From: Cladobotryum mycophilum
Lineage: Eukaryota; Ascomycota; Sordariomycetes; Hypocreales; Hypocreaceae
Reading direction: 5' to 3'
Length of the DNA stretch: 64,000 bases
Assembly: GCA_036429605.1 (NCBI GenBank)
Contig: JAVFKD010000015.1
Coordinates: 3,371,421-3,435,420, forward strand
The first letter of the stretch is position 1; every line of letters starts with the position of its first letter. Made by a program: the position numbers and the translations under genes. Shown piece by piece: positions 1-11,800 of this stretch. The notes under the pieces were generated by a model, which saw nothing but the letters and a program-made list of their open reading frames with translations, was not told the origin of the DNA and searched no databases.

Positions 1-1180
1 TCACACACAGCTTCGCCGCACTTTGCGTTCTTCGTTTCCTCGCAGGATTCTGCTGGGCGCCAGTTCTCAGCGTGGCCCCGGGTTCCATGGCGGAGACATT
101 CATGCCTAAAAGTCGTGGCCCTATCAGTGCAGTCTTCATTCTGATGCCCTTTTTGGGACCTGGACTTGGGTAAGTCGGCCACACACTCCAAATGCAAATC
201 ATCCGCAGACTGACAGTTGGTGAACAACAGACCCGTCATCGGATCCTTTGTCGTAACAATTAAAGGCTGGCGCTGGACGCAATGGACCTTGATCTTCTTC
301 TCCATCCTCTGTATCCTGCTTATTCCACTCTCCGAAGAAACGTTCCACCCCATCATCAGGCGTCGCATTGCCAAGAAGCGTGGCGAAGAACTCCCCCATC
401 ACCTCCTCTGAATGAAAGATTCAAGACGTTTGCCGTGGTTGCACTCATCCGACCGATTCACATGCTTTTTACGGAACCTATTGTGGCTTTCATTTGTTTA
501 TATGTCGCTGTTGATTTTGGCACCCTCTTCAGCTTCTTTGCTGCTGTGCCTTATACATTCGGCACGGTATACCACTTTGATCTCGAAGAGTCCGGTCTAA
601 TCTTCCTGTCAATCGTCATCGGTTGCTTCCTCGGTCTCGCCACGATAGTCGCCTGCGATGTGTTCCACTACCAGAAACAGATTCCCAAGTACCCTCCTCA
701 CCGGGTCCCTCCAGAACACCGACTCTATCCGGCCATGATTGGCAGCATCGGTCTACCCATCGGGTTGTTCTGGTTCGCGTGGACCGCCAAGTCGAGCATC
801 TCGTGGGCGAGTCCTGCGGCGGCAATTATACCATTTGCCTGGGGAAACCTATGTGTGTTTGTGAGCACGCTGCAATACTCAACGGATACCTACAGCGGCA
901 ATGTCGTTGCGAGTGCATCTGCTGCGAATAGCTTGGCTCGGTATGGCTTTGCGGGTGTCTTCCCTCTCTTTACCATACAAAGTAAGTAAAACCCTCTTTC
1001 TTCCAATACTGAGAGACATATGGCTAACGCGATACAGTGTATGAGAAGCTGGGAATTGGCTGGGCGAGCAGCTTGCTTGGCTTTGTCGCCATTGTGCTAC
1101 TGCCAATCCCTTGGGTGCTGTTCAAATATGGACCTGCAATCAGAGCCAAGAGCAAGTATCCAACAAACAAGTTTGAGTAA
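1..1180 (+). CDS. MFS drug:H+ antiporter (DHA1-like), 5' end outside window
   Basis: This is the C-terminal part of a major facilitator transporter of the fungal DHA1 (multidrug/polyamine) type, which exports small molecules across the plasma membrane. Exons are <3-169, 231-981 and 1038-1180. The introns 170-230 and 982-1037 have GTAAGT donors and CAG acceptors. The visible protein contains the family signature around SRGPISAVFILMPFLGPGLG, then an EETFHP segment, RPIHMLFTEPIVAF, and a final TM followed by a short basic tail ending in NKFE. Reading is continuous except at the C run 393-397: frame 1 ends in TGA at 409-411, whereas the family sequence continues in the -1 frame (PPSPPLNERFKTF). 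One extra C would restore it. This is either a homopolymer miscall or a genuine frameshift that would truncate the transporter. The family call is firm; substrate is unknown. Confidence 0.9.
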
Positions 1181-2199
1181 AGAATGATTGGGCCATTTGA
1201 TCACATCGTACGAATAACTGCGCCTGCATCATGGGGTTCATGGTTCCGACGAGTAGACCTCGCCTTTCAGCTCACTCGCATACAGTTGTGCGAGTGTCTA
1301 AACTGCTGAACTAATGAGGGCGATAAAAATGTTCTACTGTGTCGATGTTATTCATCGCATGCGCACATTTTAAGAGTATTATAGCAGAGTATCTAACACT
1401 TGAAGTTAAATTAGATTAGTTTTTAAATAAGCAATAATTATAAATAGAATTCTCGTTTACCAAGATCCGCGCTGCCTATAGGGGATGCCTGTGTCGATGA
1501 ATCCCAGCAGGGCCACTTAGTGAACCATGCCCACCCTTGCCGAGGTTTAATTGGCATAGTTAAATATTCCATGACCTCGTGTTAGTTGGATGCTGTTAAA
1601 GCAACGTTCCTTAATTTGAAGTGGAGGCTTTTTGACCCAACACCTGTGAATTACTGGGTAGAAAAGGATCTCTCACCGTACGCTCACCAACAAATCCTGG
1701 CTCACCAGGGTCCCAGCAGGCAGCATATTTTATGTGTCACCGCAAAAAAAATTAGCATTACAGCAATATCGGCTTCCTTGTACTTGGAACACATCGACGC
1801 ATATGGAGTCAGACAAGAAAACTACCGAAAGAGTGGATAAAGCGGCCGAAACGTACAGTTCGGATAACAGTTCGTCTAACCAAGACTCTGCAGCCAAGCT
1901 GAATGTCCATCTGACCGCAATTCTTGGGAACCTCTACCTCCTCTTCATCAAACTCGCAGTAATTCTGAAGCCCGTCACTGTTTATCCTTGGCATAGGGTA
2001 TCATGAAGAGTTCGTAAAACCCCCTGGTGTTGTTGCCCCCTATGGTATTTGGGATGAAGATATAGATACTACAAGATGCGAAGGTATCGTCAGAGCGCAG
2101 TATGCTCGCTTAACCAGGCAACCTTATTCCAGATACTGACAATTCTAAAAAATACATTTTTCCCGTACTGTATCTGGAATCCTAGCTGATACCTCCAGG
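1181..2199. other. Gene-less stretch
   Basis: AT-rich DNA after the transporter. Only short open frames without codon coherence or recognisable motifs were seen, and no RNA gene or clear repeat. Confidence 0.5.
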
Positions 2200-2466
2200 G
2201 AGTTATCCAAGCGTTATCCGTGTATGGAATACGAGGTTGGGCGGGTTTGTGCAGTTGTTGGTTATACGCCTCTGTACCGAGGATCGGATCTCTTACTGGA
2301 TGCCTCTATTGCGGAGAAAACAAGAAAATTCCTGGCCAGGGGCGACATTTTTGAGGATATCATGAGTCAGCTAATACGATACGCGGTAATGGATGATTAT
2401 TCCAGGGCAATACGAGAATACCCCCGATCAAGAGTCTGGCTGAACGAAGACAGAGAGGCACTCTAA
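2200..2466 (+). pseudogene. Degenerate ORF, possibly ankyrin-protein relic
   Basis: An open stretch of about 88 codons reads through an ATG at 2224 and is protein-like (CMEYEVGRVCAVVGYTPLY, then FEDIMSQLIRYAVMDDYSRA). From memory this resembles a conserved segment found in fungal ankyrin-repeat hypothetical proteins, but no ankyrin repeat is visible here and both flanks run into stops. There is no convincing start context or splice site. It is best read as a decayed fragment of a larger gene. The family suggestion is weak. Confidence 0.3.
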
Positions 2467-4370
2467 ACTCTTAGGTTCAGGCAGACGGTAGGTCAGTTTA
2501 GAGGATTTTCAACAGCCTTAATTTGACTATGACATAGCAGAGAATGGCTTGATTGACGAGTACAGCTCGAAAACGGGGCGTTGGGGAGATGAGATCTAGC
2601 GAGGCGTGGTTGCTTCATAGCCATTGTCTATTGACCTACCACTTATTAACAAAGACCTCTTGTTTACAATGACAGCTTATGAGGGGAATATTAATCGTTA
2701 TGCACGCTTATACAGACCAGTAATGGCAGGCCACTGAGTGGCTTTGTCTTGCACGAGGCATCTATCACCATACAGCCTTTGTAAAGTAGATGTCTCGAGC
2801 TCGGCAGTCCAAATGAACGTTACGGAACAGCAGGCAGCAATATTCGGCGAATCGTAAATGCGCGATTCAACATGGTGAATGACTTGTCTTTTCTCAAGCC
2901 CCATACATGTGAGAGCACACTCCCGTATTTTTGATATGGTAGTCCAGCCCTTGCGGCCGCTGCCCGCGACGTTGCGGAAGATTTATCCGGTGGGACCCTT
3001 GTATGCGCTTGGCAGTTGCGCATGCATGCATCGCGTATAATTACCAATCACTCTATGACGAGTTACAAAGGAGGCTGACACGTGCGCTGCTTCGAGAGGC
3101 GAAAATGAACTCAAATCGGCATTGTATCGATGACTTTGGGGTTCGCGAGAACTAACTAGGATTGGAGGCGGAACGTCGTCATTTTCCCTTGTTTGACGAA
3201 GGATGTGTGTCGGGCTTGAACAAAGAACCGACTACAACGTTGCTGGACGGGTATGTTGGGCCATACTCTATACGGAATGGAACTCCAAAGTGGTATCTAT
3301 GACGGATTCCAAGACAACTCGAGTGTGCAGTTGATCTTTCTCTTTGTTCTCCCGATCAACCCGGAAGGGAGGCAACAACTTCAGAATACGGAAACCATCT
3401 TTCCCAATAGACGATTGTTTTTGAACCCCGGGGGACCGTAGCGTACCGAGTAGATAGGGGGCCAAATTAATCCAGCCCGTTATTCAGCCACCCGCTTTTG
3501 ATCCCTTCATCCCTCAGGATGTGCCCAAAAGGACCGGCTCCTTTTCATAGAATTCGCTATTGTATTGTCGAGGGCTTACCCTATTATGCCTAATAAAAAA
3601 TACGTCGTACAGAACAAACAGAAAAAGCTAGCTGAGAGTCCCGCTCAGACGCGGTTGGCCGGGCCCAAAAAAAGAAAACCGGCTTTTGCCAGCACAGCGT
3701 AACACTGCCGATCTGCTCTGCCTGAGTGGCCGATCGTTCCCATGTTGCCGTGGCGGGTCAAGGCTCTTCCTTGCAGCCCAAGGCCAGCAGAACACGAAGT
3801 GAGACATGACGTACAAGTCAAGTGCCAGCCCCACCTCCCTCTCTCTCCTAGAGGGTGTCAGAAAAGTGCGGGCTGATGGCAGGACTGTTTGTGTGTGATG
3901 ACTGGACAGCTATTTTTGACACCCCCTCTGCCTTGCCTTCGCCTCCCTTTCAAGAAAACCCATGCACCGGAGATGGAACCAACAGTGCCGGTCCTTTCGG
4001 TAGATGGACAAATTAAAGCAGAACAATGGATCCCGGTCTGACATCATATTGGACGGGCTTGGCTGTGCTTGGGCTGAGGCTGGCCTGGTATCCTGCAGGA
4101 AGCTCGTATTCGATCGTAGGGCCAAGGGAGGGTTGCCAAATATTTTTTTTGGTCCCCTTTTCTCATTCGCTCGTTTAGCAGAGATTTCCCTGCTTTCCCT
4201 CATCTTTTTTTTTCTGCCCGTCTGGAAATAACAATTCATTCGTTGTTCTTTGGGTTGTCTTGGCTGACACGAGAAAAAAACAATAACCCTTGTTCTGAAA
4301 ATAGATTCCCGGGATCCCTTTGTAGGGGTTGCAACGTTACGAACATCCGTGCTTCGCAGAGTGAGAAGAA
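2467..4370. other. Gene-less stretch
   Basis: No supported gene. There are several short open frames on both strands without family features. The stretch ends in the promoter of the NIS1-type gene. Confidence 0.5.
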
Positions 4371-4526
4371 GATATATAAAGACATTGTGAATCGTCTCTA
4401 AATACATTTATCCTCATCTCTCACAGCATCAATCAACAAGCCTCCCAAACCAACACTTCAAACACAAATAACAAATCCCTCCATCTCAACCTCCAAATCC
4501 ACATCCACATCACCAAATCAGCCAAA
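4371..4526 (+). promoter_or_regulatory. Core promoter and leader of the NIS1-type gene
   Basis: A TATA-like element (GATATATAAA) lies at 4371-4380, about 150 bp before the ATG. It is followed by an A/C-rich, T-poor leader (about 4425-4526) typical of strongly expressed fungal genes, ending in CAAAATG. Transcription start is inferred near 4405; not measured. Confidence 0.55.
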
Positions 4527-5028
4527 ATGAAGTTCACTCTTGCCGCCTTTGCTTCTCTCCTCGCCGTTGCCCAGGGCCGTATCTATGGCATTTCCGTCCC
4601 TGAGACCATCCGTCCCGGCGACACAGTCGATGTCACAATTATTCGCCAGAACTACATCCAGACCGTCTACGACGTCGCCATTTCCATTGGCTGGGCTCCC
4701 GGCGATGGATATCCCCAAAGCCTTGGTCGCGTCGCCGATTCTTTCTTCCTCGGACCTAGTAAGCTTTCCCTCTTCCCTTGATGTCATTCGGTAAAGCGAT
4801 CAGCAAAGTTGACTTCTTATTTTTCTTTTTATAGAAGAATCCAACAAGGTTGATAACCTCACCAAGAAAATCACCATTCCCGCGGATGCTCCCAAGGGCG
4901 ATGCCATCATTACTGCCAGCTTGATGAGTCTCTACGGTGCTGTCTACGGTCCTACTCTCAGCAACTACAACGTCACCGTCACATTTGGCGATGCGACCAG
5001 CACCGTCTTCAAGAGCAGCAACCAGTAA
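4527..5028 (+). CDS. NIS1: NIS1-type secreted effector
   Basis: Two exons, 4527-4758 and 4835-5028 (intron 4759-4834, GTAAGC...ATAG), encode 141 residues. A signal peptide occupies about residues 1-17. The mature protein starts at RIYGISVPETIRPGDTVDV and continues with YDVAISIGWAPG, KKITIPADAPKGDA and SLYGAVYGPTLSNYNVTVT. These match, from family knowledge, the necrosis-inducing secreted protein 1 (NIS1) family first described in Colletotrichum, in which members act outside the fungal cell and can dampen plant pattern-triggered immune kinases. No cysteine framework is present. The TATA box and C/A-rich leader suggest strong regulated expression. It is convergent with the secreted pyrophosphatase 190 bp downstream. 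NIS1 homologues occur widely in ascomycetes including non-pathogens, so a host-directed role is inference. Confidence 0.85.
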
Positions 5029-5217
5029 TAAATTCGACACCTCATTCCGCTTTGATTAGATTGCATTTTCAGTTGGATAGAACATGGACAAAAGGGACGG
5101 CGAATTTTGCATAGAAAACATATCGTGCTCACAACACTCCTTTTATTCCTCGCTGCCGAGGGATACAAGAACATGTACCAATAATAGATAGCCATAGCAT
5201 GTCATAGTAATACATAC

Positions 5218-6574
5218 TTAATCGACATCAATAACCTGACCTGGCAGTGCCTTAAAGTCCTTATCCAGATAGTACCACTGATCGTACTTGGCCGGTTTCG
5301 GCTCCGGTGGCAGAATGTTTGACTTCTTTGGGATGTTGAACTTTTTGGTGGCGTCGGAGCTCTTGACGTAGCTCTTGCACATGTTGGGCTGGGATGTCTG
5401 CTTGGTGCTAATCTTACCGGGGGCTTCTTTGCCGCTGATAAGATCTTTCCAGAAGCCGTGGCTTTCGGCGACAATGTCCTGCACGACGGTGGCGTTTTGG
5501 AACTGGTCCTTGAAGATGATATTGAGGCTTCCGCTGCGAAGGACCTTGTAATACTGCAAAAGGGTCAGTGTGAGTGTCTGCGATACAAAGTCCTCATAGT
5601 CACGAGTTGGCACTTACGATGAACCAATCATAAAATGTCTGCTTCATACCTGGTCGGTATGTTTCGAGGTCGTCGACCGCTATGCGACGTTAGCTATCCC
5701 TTGCATAACATACTGTGAGGGGATGGTCATACTGTTGACGAGCTTGGCCAGCGGATCGTTGACATTGATGGCAATCACCTTCCAGTCAGTGGTATTGTCC
5801 TACACTCATCAGCTTGTGCACCACAACGGAGAGAATTGGGTGCATACGTCAATCATGGGAAGGCCACCGAGCAGCTTGACCTGCCTTACCTGACCCACGA
5901 AGCCTGAACTGCATGATACGGTTAGTCGCCGAGCATTTCCACCCCTCAAGGAGATCTCTTACTCTATTGCGCTGATGTCAAAAATGTCCATCGGGTCATT
6001 GTCACCCGGGTACCCGGTAAACTTGTGGTTGATGTTGGAATTTTCCCACGTCTGAGGGAGTGAGCCATAGAGGAAAGGATAACTCTTGTGTGGCCAGATG
6101 CTGGCGACAAATCGCGGCTTCTTGCTCTTATCATCGTGGTAGATTGGGTCTGGTGAAAGCTTGTCAGTCACCAAGATTCAGGCCAGTCGCAAGAAGGGCC
6201 ATTCACGTACTGAGAGGCTCCTTGCGCGACGTCTCAATCTTGCCGTCGGTCCAGCGAGGGATCTCTATGTAGGCATTGACGATGCTCTTGTCATTCTCGT
6301 CGGGGTAGAGGGGAATATCGTGCCAGGGTGAGATGGGATCGCCATCTTGCTCCAGCCAGACGCGCCAGTCCTGGTCTCAGTCAGCTCCGAAGCTCTCAAC
6401 CACCAGTTGCATATTCATGGAAGAACCTACAATCGTATTGCGCGCGCCGACCTCTCTGATAGTAAGAGATTTAGGGTCGAATGATTTGCTTTCAGTAAAG
6501 CTATCGTCGCAAGTCGCGGCGGCGGCATACACTGGCGCCAGAGCGAGATTGAGCCATACAAGGTGTGACAACAT
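5218..6574 (-). CDS. Secreted family I inorganic pyrophosphatase
   Basis: Seven exons (6574-6431, 6370-6211, 6149-5963, 5908-5848, 5799-5733, 5679-5618, 5553-5218), joined by GT-AG introns of 53-64 nt, give 338 residues. The N terminus (MLSHLVWLNLALAPVYAAA) looks like a signal peptide. Next come VGARNT, a DGDPISPWHDIPLY block, WPHKSYPFLYGSLPQTWE, and the family signature D-N-D-P-M-D-I, which binds catalytic Mg2+. The C-terminal part has YYKVLRSG in place of the usual cytosolic YKVPDGKP, followed by a lysine/proline-rich extension. It should hydrolyse pyrophosphate to phosphate. The signal peptide sets it apart from the essential cytosolic enzyme and suggests an extracellular or vacuolar phosphate-scavenging paralogue. 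All metal ligands of the signature are kept. Confidence 0.88.
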
Positions 6575-8839
6575 GATGGCGTCTGGTCACAAATATCTTC
6601 GTAGAGGGGATGCCAATGGTCTTGGAAAGTTTGGAAGCGAGGGAATGAGCTCTTAGTTATACACGAAATATGGAACTTCAATGGAGGCCTGGATGGCGCA
6701 GCGGTGTTACCTTCTTGGCAATACTTGTGCATTTTCATCTATTACTCAATCAAGTATCTGGACAGGGTAAGGTTGCAGACACACTTAATAAACGGCGAGA
6801 TCGTGACCAATTAGAAGCATTGCATCCCTGAATAACTATGACCATATATTAGATAAAATCTATTTGCGCCAAGAATACCACATCGGATAAAAGCTCTGCT
6901 ACCAATTGGGCTAGGTTTGTTGCCTCTCTGCTCCTCATCCTTGTTATAGATGAAACCAATATCCTTATTCTGCATCGTTCGCAAGAGAGACTGCGCATGG
7001 TGGAGCGTCCCAGGGCCAATAACAATGGCCTGCGGGAGAACGTGATCGCTTATACATGCGCTGGTAGATGTGCTAATCGAGTAAACCACTCCTAAGTCAT
7101 TTTGAAGAATTGGCTCAGCTATCGGTGAATATTAGTTGAAGGCAAGGGGTGCATGTGCATGTGATCCCGCATCTTGTCGTTGAATAGATCCTCGTAGAGA
7201 TAGACCGATGGTCATATGAGAGTTATAGTACGAGTAAGATAAACCCTACAGTAGTTTATAGCAACCTCGTTGTGAATATAGCAAATTTGCTGTTTTCTCC
7301 AATAACGATAACCGTGTTCAGGATAGTGCATTGCATCCTCCGAGATCTCATAGAGGCAGATCTGTGATCGGATCGAGCTCATAGGTCTGCCGCATATTAA
7401 AATTCACTCTTGATCCGAGGTCACCTTCCAGGTTTCATGTTTGTATCAGGTTTCAAGTCTACCTAGTAGTTATTCTTGGTCGTTGTATCATAGTCTCCAA
7501 GGTCAGTGTATAGGGTATTAGATAGGATGGATGGATTCATGGATAGATGACCCTAGAGCAGTTGAACACACCTCTACTGTAAGCTAGAGATTTATAGAAG
7601 GCTCACGTTAGGTAATGCCCCCCGGATGGATAAACACGCCGAGACACGTGCTTAACAGCTCCATCCAACTCTTCCACTTTTCATCAGCCCTCGATTTCTC
7701 CATGACCTCGGTTGCAGCCCACATCTAAATCTCAAATCCTCTTCTCTTCGATGAAAAACATAGGGAGATGATACTGCATCAGTGAATGCCGGGAAAGTCT
7801 GCCAAAGACCCCACCAAATTGCTAGGGCCTGTGGTTACCAGATCATACCCTTTTTGAGGCATCATTTTATTCTTGACAATCAAAAATGATTTGATCGCCC
7901 CGGTCAATGTAGAGAGCCGGTCCAGGGTCGAGTATTTAATCGATGCCGGGACTCTGGACGCGACCAAAAACAGAATATCTGGGTAAAGTGAGTTATGAGC
8001 TCTCAAGCCGCTGTCGCGCGTGTCAATGCTATGGTATTATGAGTTACTCATCGGATGGCGGCGATTCCAATGTGTGTGCGCACGTTGATACCGGTTATCA
8101 TTGAAGATGTAATGATAACATGAAGGCGTGCCAACTCTTTGGCCGCTGAGATATATCCACGTCAGTGCCATCACCGGAGTATTGAGGGCGGTTGAGCAAT
8201 CTTGCGCAGCTTCTCGAGCTTTCCTCGGGCAAATATCAATCCGATTGCAAGTCAATCTTTTCAAGATTTGCAAAGTCGCCATTCAAGCCAGTTCCACCAT
8301 CTCTATTGACTGACCAATCCAACTCAGACATACATCAAATGAACTGTGAACCCGACCATCTCTTAGTCAAGTGAACCCAGGTGACCGAGTCTGGGGACCA
8401 AAGAGAATGTCTCACAGATAAGTGTCTTGTTAGATCTTTGTGTAGAAAATGCTTGCAGGGTGAAAGGAAAGGAAGAAGAAGAAAACGAAGAAAGATAATG
8501 AGGACAAAACGCGGAAAAGAAGAAACATGACCTGTATTCGCCCTACTCTTATTTTGATACCGCCGAGATTGATATACGAGCAGCCACGCCCGAGATGTTG
8601 GGTAGACCTCTCATGTCGTGTAAGTCGGGCTATCCCATAATAGTAGAACCCCGAAATGGACCACTGTTTTACCCTAACCTTGCATATATGCTTAAACTTA
8701 GATAACGAGCATCCATCCCCATTTATCTTGATATCTTGGTAAATTTCACGAAATAAATGGTGGTATCTTTCTTTTTGTGTCACCATTGATCTATTAGCGA
8801 GGGAAAAAAAAGGGCAGAATAAAAGAACAACTAGCCATC
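6575..8839. other. Long intergenic stretch upstream of the PKS
   Basis: About 2.3 kb with no supported gene. Short frames on both strands lack motifs or credible splicing. The last few hundred bases should hold the PKS promoter. No clear TATA box or transcription-factor palindrome was identified with confidence. Confidence 0.5.
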
Positions 8840-11800
8840 ATGAGACCAGAAGATTTGCAGAGAGATGTGCCCGAGCCCATCGCCATCATTGGCATGTCAT
8901 GTCGGTTTTCTGGGATGGCATCCAACCAACATGGATTTTGGCAGCTGCTTTCTAAAGGCATGACTACTTGGTCCAACAATGCCAAAGATCGCTTCAGGAT
9001 GAAGTCTTTCTGGCACCCTGAAGCATTGCTTCCCGGATCGGTATGCCATATGATTCACTTTCGTTCCTATCAATCTGTCGGGAAATCTCTAATCAGTGCA
9101 TTTATAAAAAGACCAACTGTCAGGGTATGCATCTGCTGACCGAAGACCCTGCCCTCTTCGACAATGACTTCTTTCAGATCAGTAGCCTGGAGGCGAAAGC
9201 TATTGATCCTCAGCAGCGACTGATCTTGGAGGTTGTGTATGAAGCCTTCGAAAATGCTGGCGTTCCTCTAGAGAAGGTGGAAAAGTCAAACACTGGAGTA
9301 TACTGCGCTTCGAACCATCCCGAGTATGACCAGATTCTTGGTCGTGACCCTGAAGTGTCGCCGACGTGAGTGGATTCTATTCTTTAATGCAGCCGTACCA
9401 CATAGTAGGAGCAATATGTTGCACCCAGAGTGAGTTGCCTGCCTGAGGAGCGTGTTTAACTAATTCCCTTTTGCTCCAGCTATCGTTTCACTGGAACTGG
9501 CGCAAATCTAATGGCCAATCGAATCTCATACGTGTTCGATTTGAGAGGACCAAGCTTCGTCGTAGATACAGCTTGTTCCAGCTCCTTTGTTGCCCTACAT
9601 GATGCGGTTAACGCCCTTCGCTCTGGGGAGATTGATCAAGCGATTGTCGGGGGCTGCAATATTCTACTGGACCCAGACATGTTTGCCATCCAGTCGTCCA
9701 TGACTTTCCTTTCTCCCCACGGCCGGTGTTATTCCTTTGACTCCCGGGCCAATGGCTACGGTAGAGGAGATGGAGCTGTGGCTTTGCTCTTGAAACCGCT
9801 TCGTGCCGCAATTCGAGATGGTGATGCTGTCCGAGGGGTTATCCGAGGTACCGCACTCGGATCTGACGGGAAAACATTCGGCATCACGATGCCTTCTAGT
9901 GACGCTCAATACGAGACGATAAGTCGAGCGTATGCGTCTGCTGGGCTTGATCCTGGCGAAACAGCTTTTGTTGAAGCTCATGGTAGGTATAGCCTTTTGG
10001 GTTTAAACCTTTTTATATTTGACGTCTCCCAATTTAATATGAATGCTGGCGCAAGCTGACGACCTTCCCATAGGCACGGGTACTACCGCTGGCGATGGAG
10101 CTGAGGTAGCAGCTTTCACCAAAGCTTTCTGTACGAGACGACCAGCCTTCAAGAAGCTCTATGTAGGCAGTGTGAAGTCAAACATTGGCCATACAGAACA
10201 TACATCTGGTATTGCGGGTTTGGTCAAAGCACTTCTCATGCTAGAAAATGGGTTATTGGTTCCCAATCCAACATTCAAGACTCCTAATCCCGCCTTGGAG
10301 TTGGATAAAGCAGGGATCGAGGTAAGCAATTCGAGAGTCAGCAAGGTATCTGGCACTAAAGATCGCTTACCCTCGCATAGGTCGTCACCAAAGTCGCGGC
10401 TTGGCCTGAGGGGGAGCCCAGGCGAATATCCATCAACAGCTCAGGCTACGGAGGCACGAACGCACATGTTATCATAGAAGCAGGTAATGCATGGCACAAA
10501 CCGCCAATTAAGCTGCTACAGAGCAACGGCACATCTACTGAAACACAAGCTGAGCCAAAGATATTCTGTTTCACCCATCAACGGCAGCAAGCAATATATA
10601 AAATGGCTACCACTTGGAGGCGGTTCCTTAGTAGTCCGCAGGAGCTATCTTTGGATAGTCTAGCATATACCCTCGGTTCACGAAGATCCATGCACCCTCA
10701 TCGTGCCGTTGTAGTAGCTAGTAACTTGAATACTCTCATTGAAGGGCTTCGGTTGCTCGAGAAGGGTCTCCAGAGACCTGCCAAGGCATACAATAAGCCA
10801 AAGATTTGGTTCGTCTTCACGGGCCAAGGTGCCCAATGGGCACAAATGGGACGGGAGCTGCTCTCCTTTTATCCGCTTTTTAGGCAGGCTATACAAAGAG
10901 CAGAGGAGGACTTGCTTGGCTTCGGCGCAACATGGAAGCTCATAGAAGAGCTGGAGAAGCCAGCGGGCGTATCCAGAGTCAACGAGGCCGAACTTGCGCA
11001 GCCTTGCACTACCGCTATTCAGATAGCCTTGGTTGATCTCTTAGAATCCTTTGGTGTTCGACCTTGTCGGCTATGCGGCCATTCAAGTGGAGAGATCCCG
11101 GCTGCGTATGCTCTCGGAGCACTGTCTGCCTCTGATGCGATGAAGATTGCATACTTTCGTGGTATGGCTGTGAATCATCTCAAGCAAATAGCCCCTCAAC
11201 TTGGAGGAGCTATGCTCGCGGTCGGACTATCCGAGGCTGCGGCACGTCAATACCTGGAAGCGTATGAGTCTGGGGTTACGCTGGCTTGTATCAACAGCTC
11301 CAATAGTGTGACACTTTCTGGCAACTCATCTGCCATTGATGAGCTGGCTCTAACTTTTGAAGCAGCGAAGATCTTTAATCGCAAGCTGGCTGTTGGAGTA
11401 GCCTATCACTCTCCTCATATGAAGATTGTCGAAGACTTTTACTATGAGAACATCAAGGATATCCAGCCAAAGCCTTCTAAGGACGGTGTTCAAATGGCTT
11501 CTTCTGTCACTGGCAAGCTCATTCAGGGAGAAGAGCTTGACCCTAAATACTGGGTTCAGAATCTGGTCTCGCCTGTCAGATTCTCCGATGGCCTTTCCAA
11601 AGCCCTCCAACTTGCCGGGACAGAAGCTTCTCTTGGGACTGAAGGACTGATAGTCGAGATTGGGCCGCAGCCAGCCCTTCGTGGCCCTATCAATCAGATC
11701 CTGAAAGACTGTATGGCATCAGATATTCACTACCTCGCAAGTTTGAATCAAAAGCAAGAAGCTGTTACCGCGATACTGATGCTGCTGGGCGAGCTGTTTT

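Noticed and set aside
7779..8006. 75-codon minus-strand frame before the PKS
   Set aside because: No recognisable motif, no credible splice partners, and typical of chance frames in this stretch.
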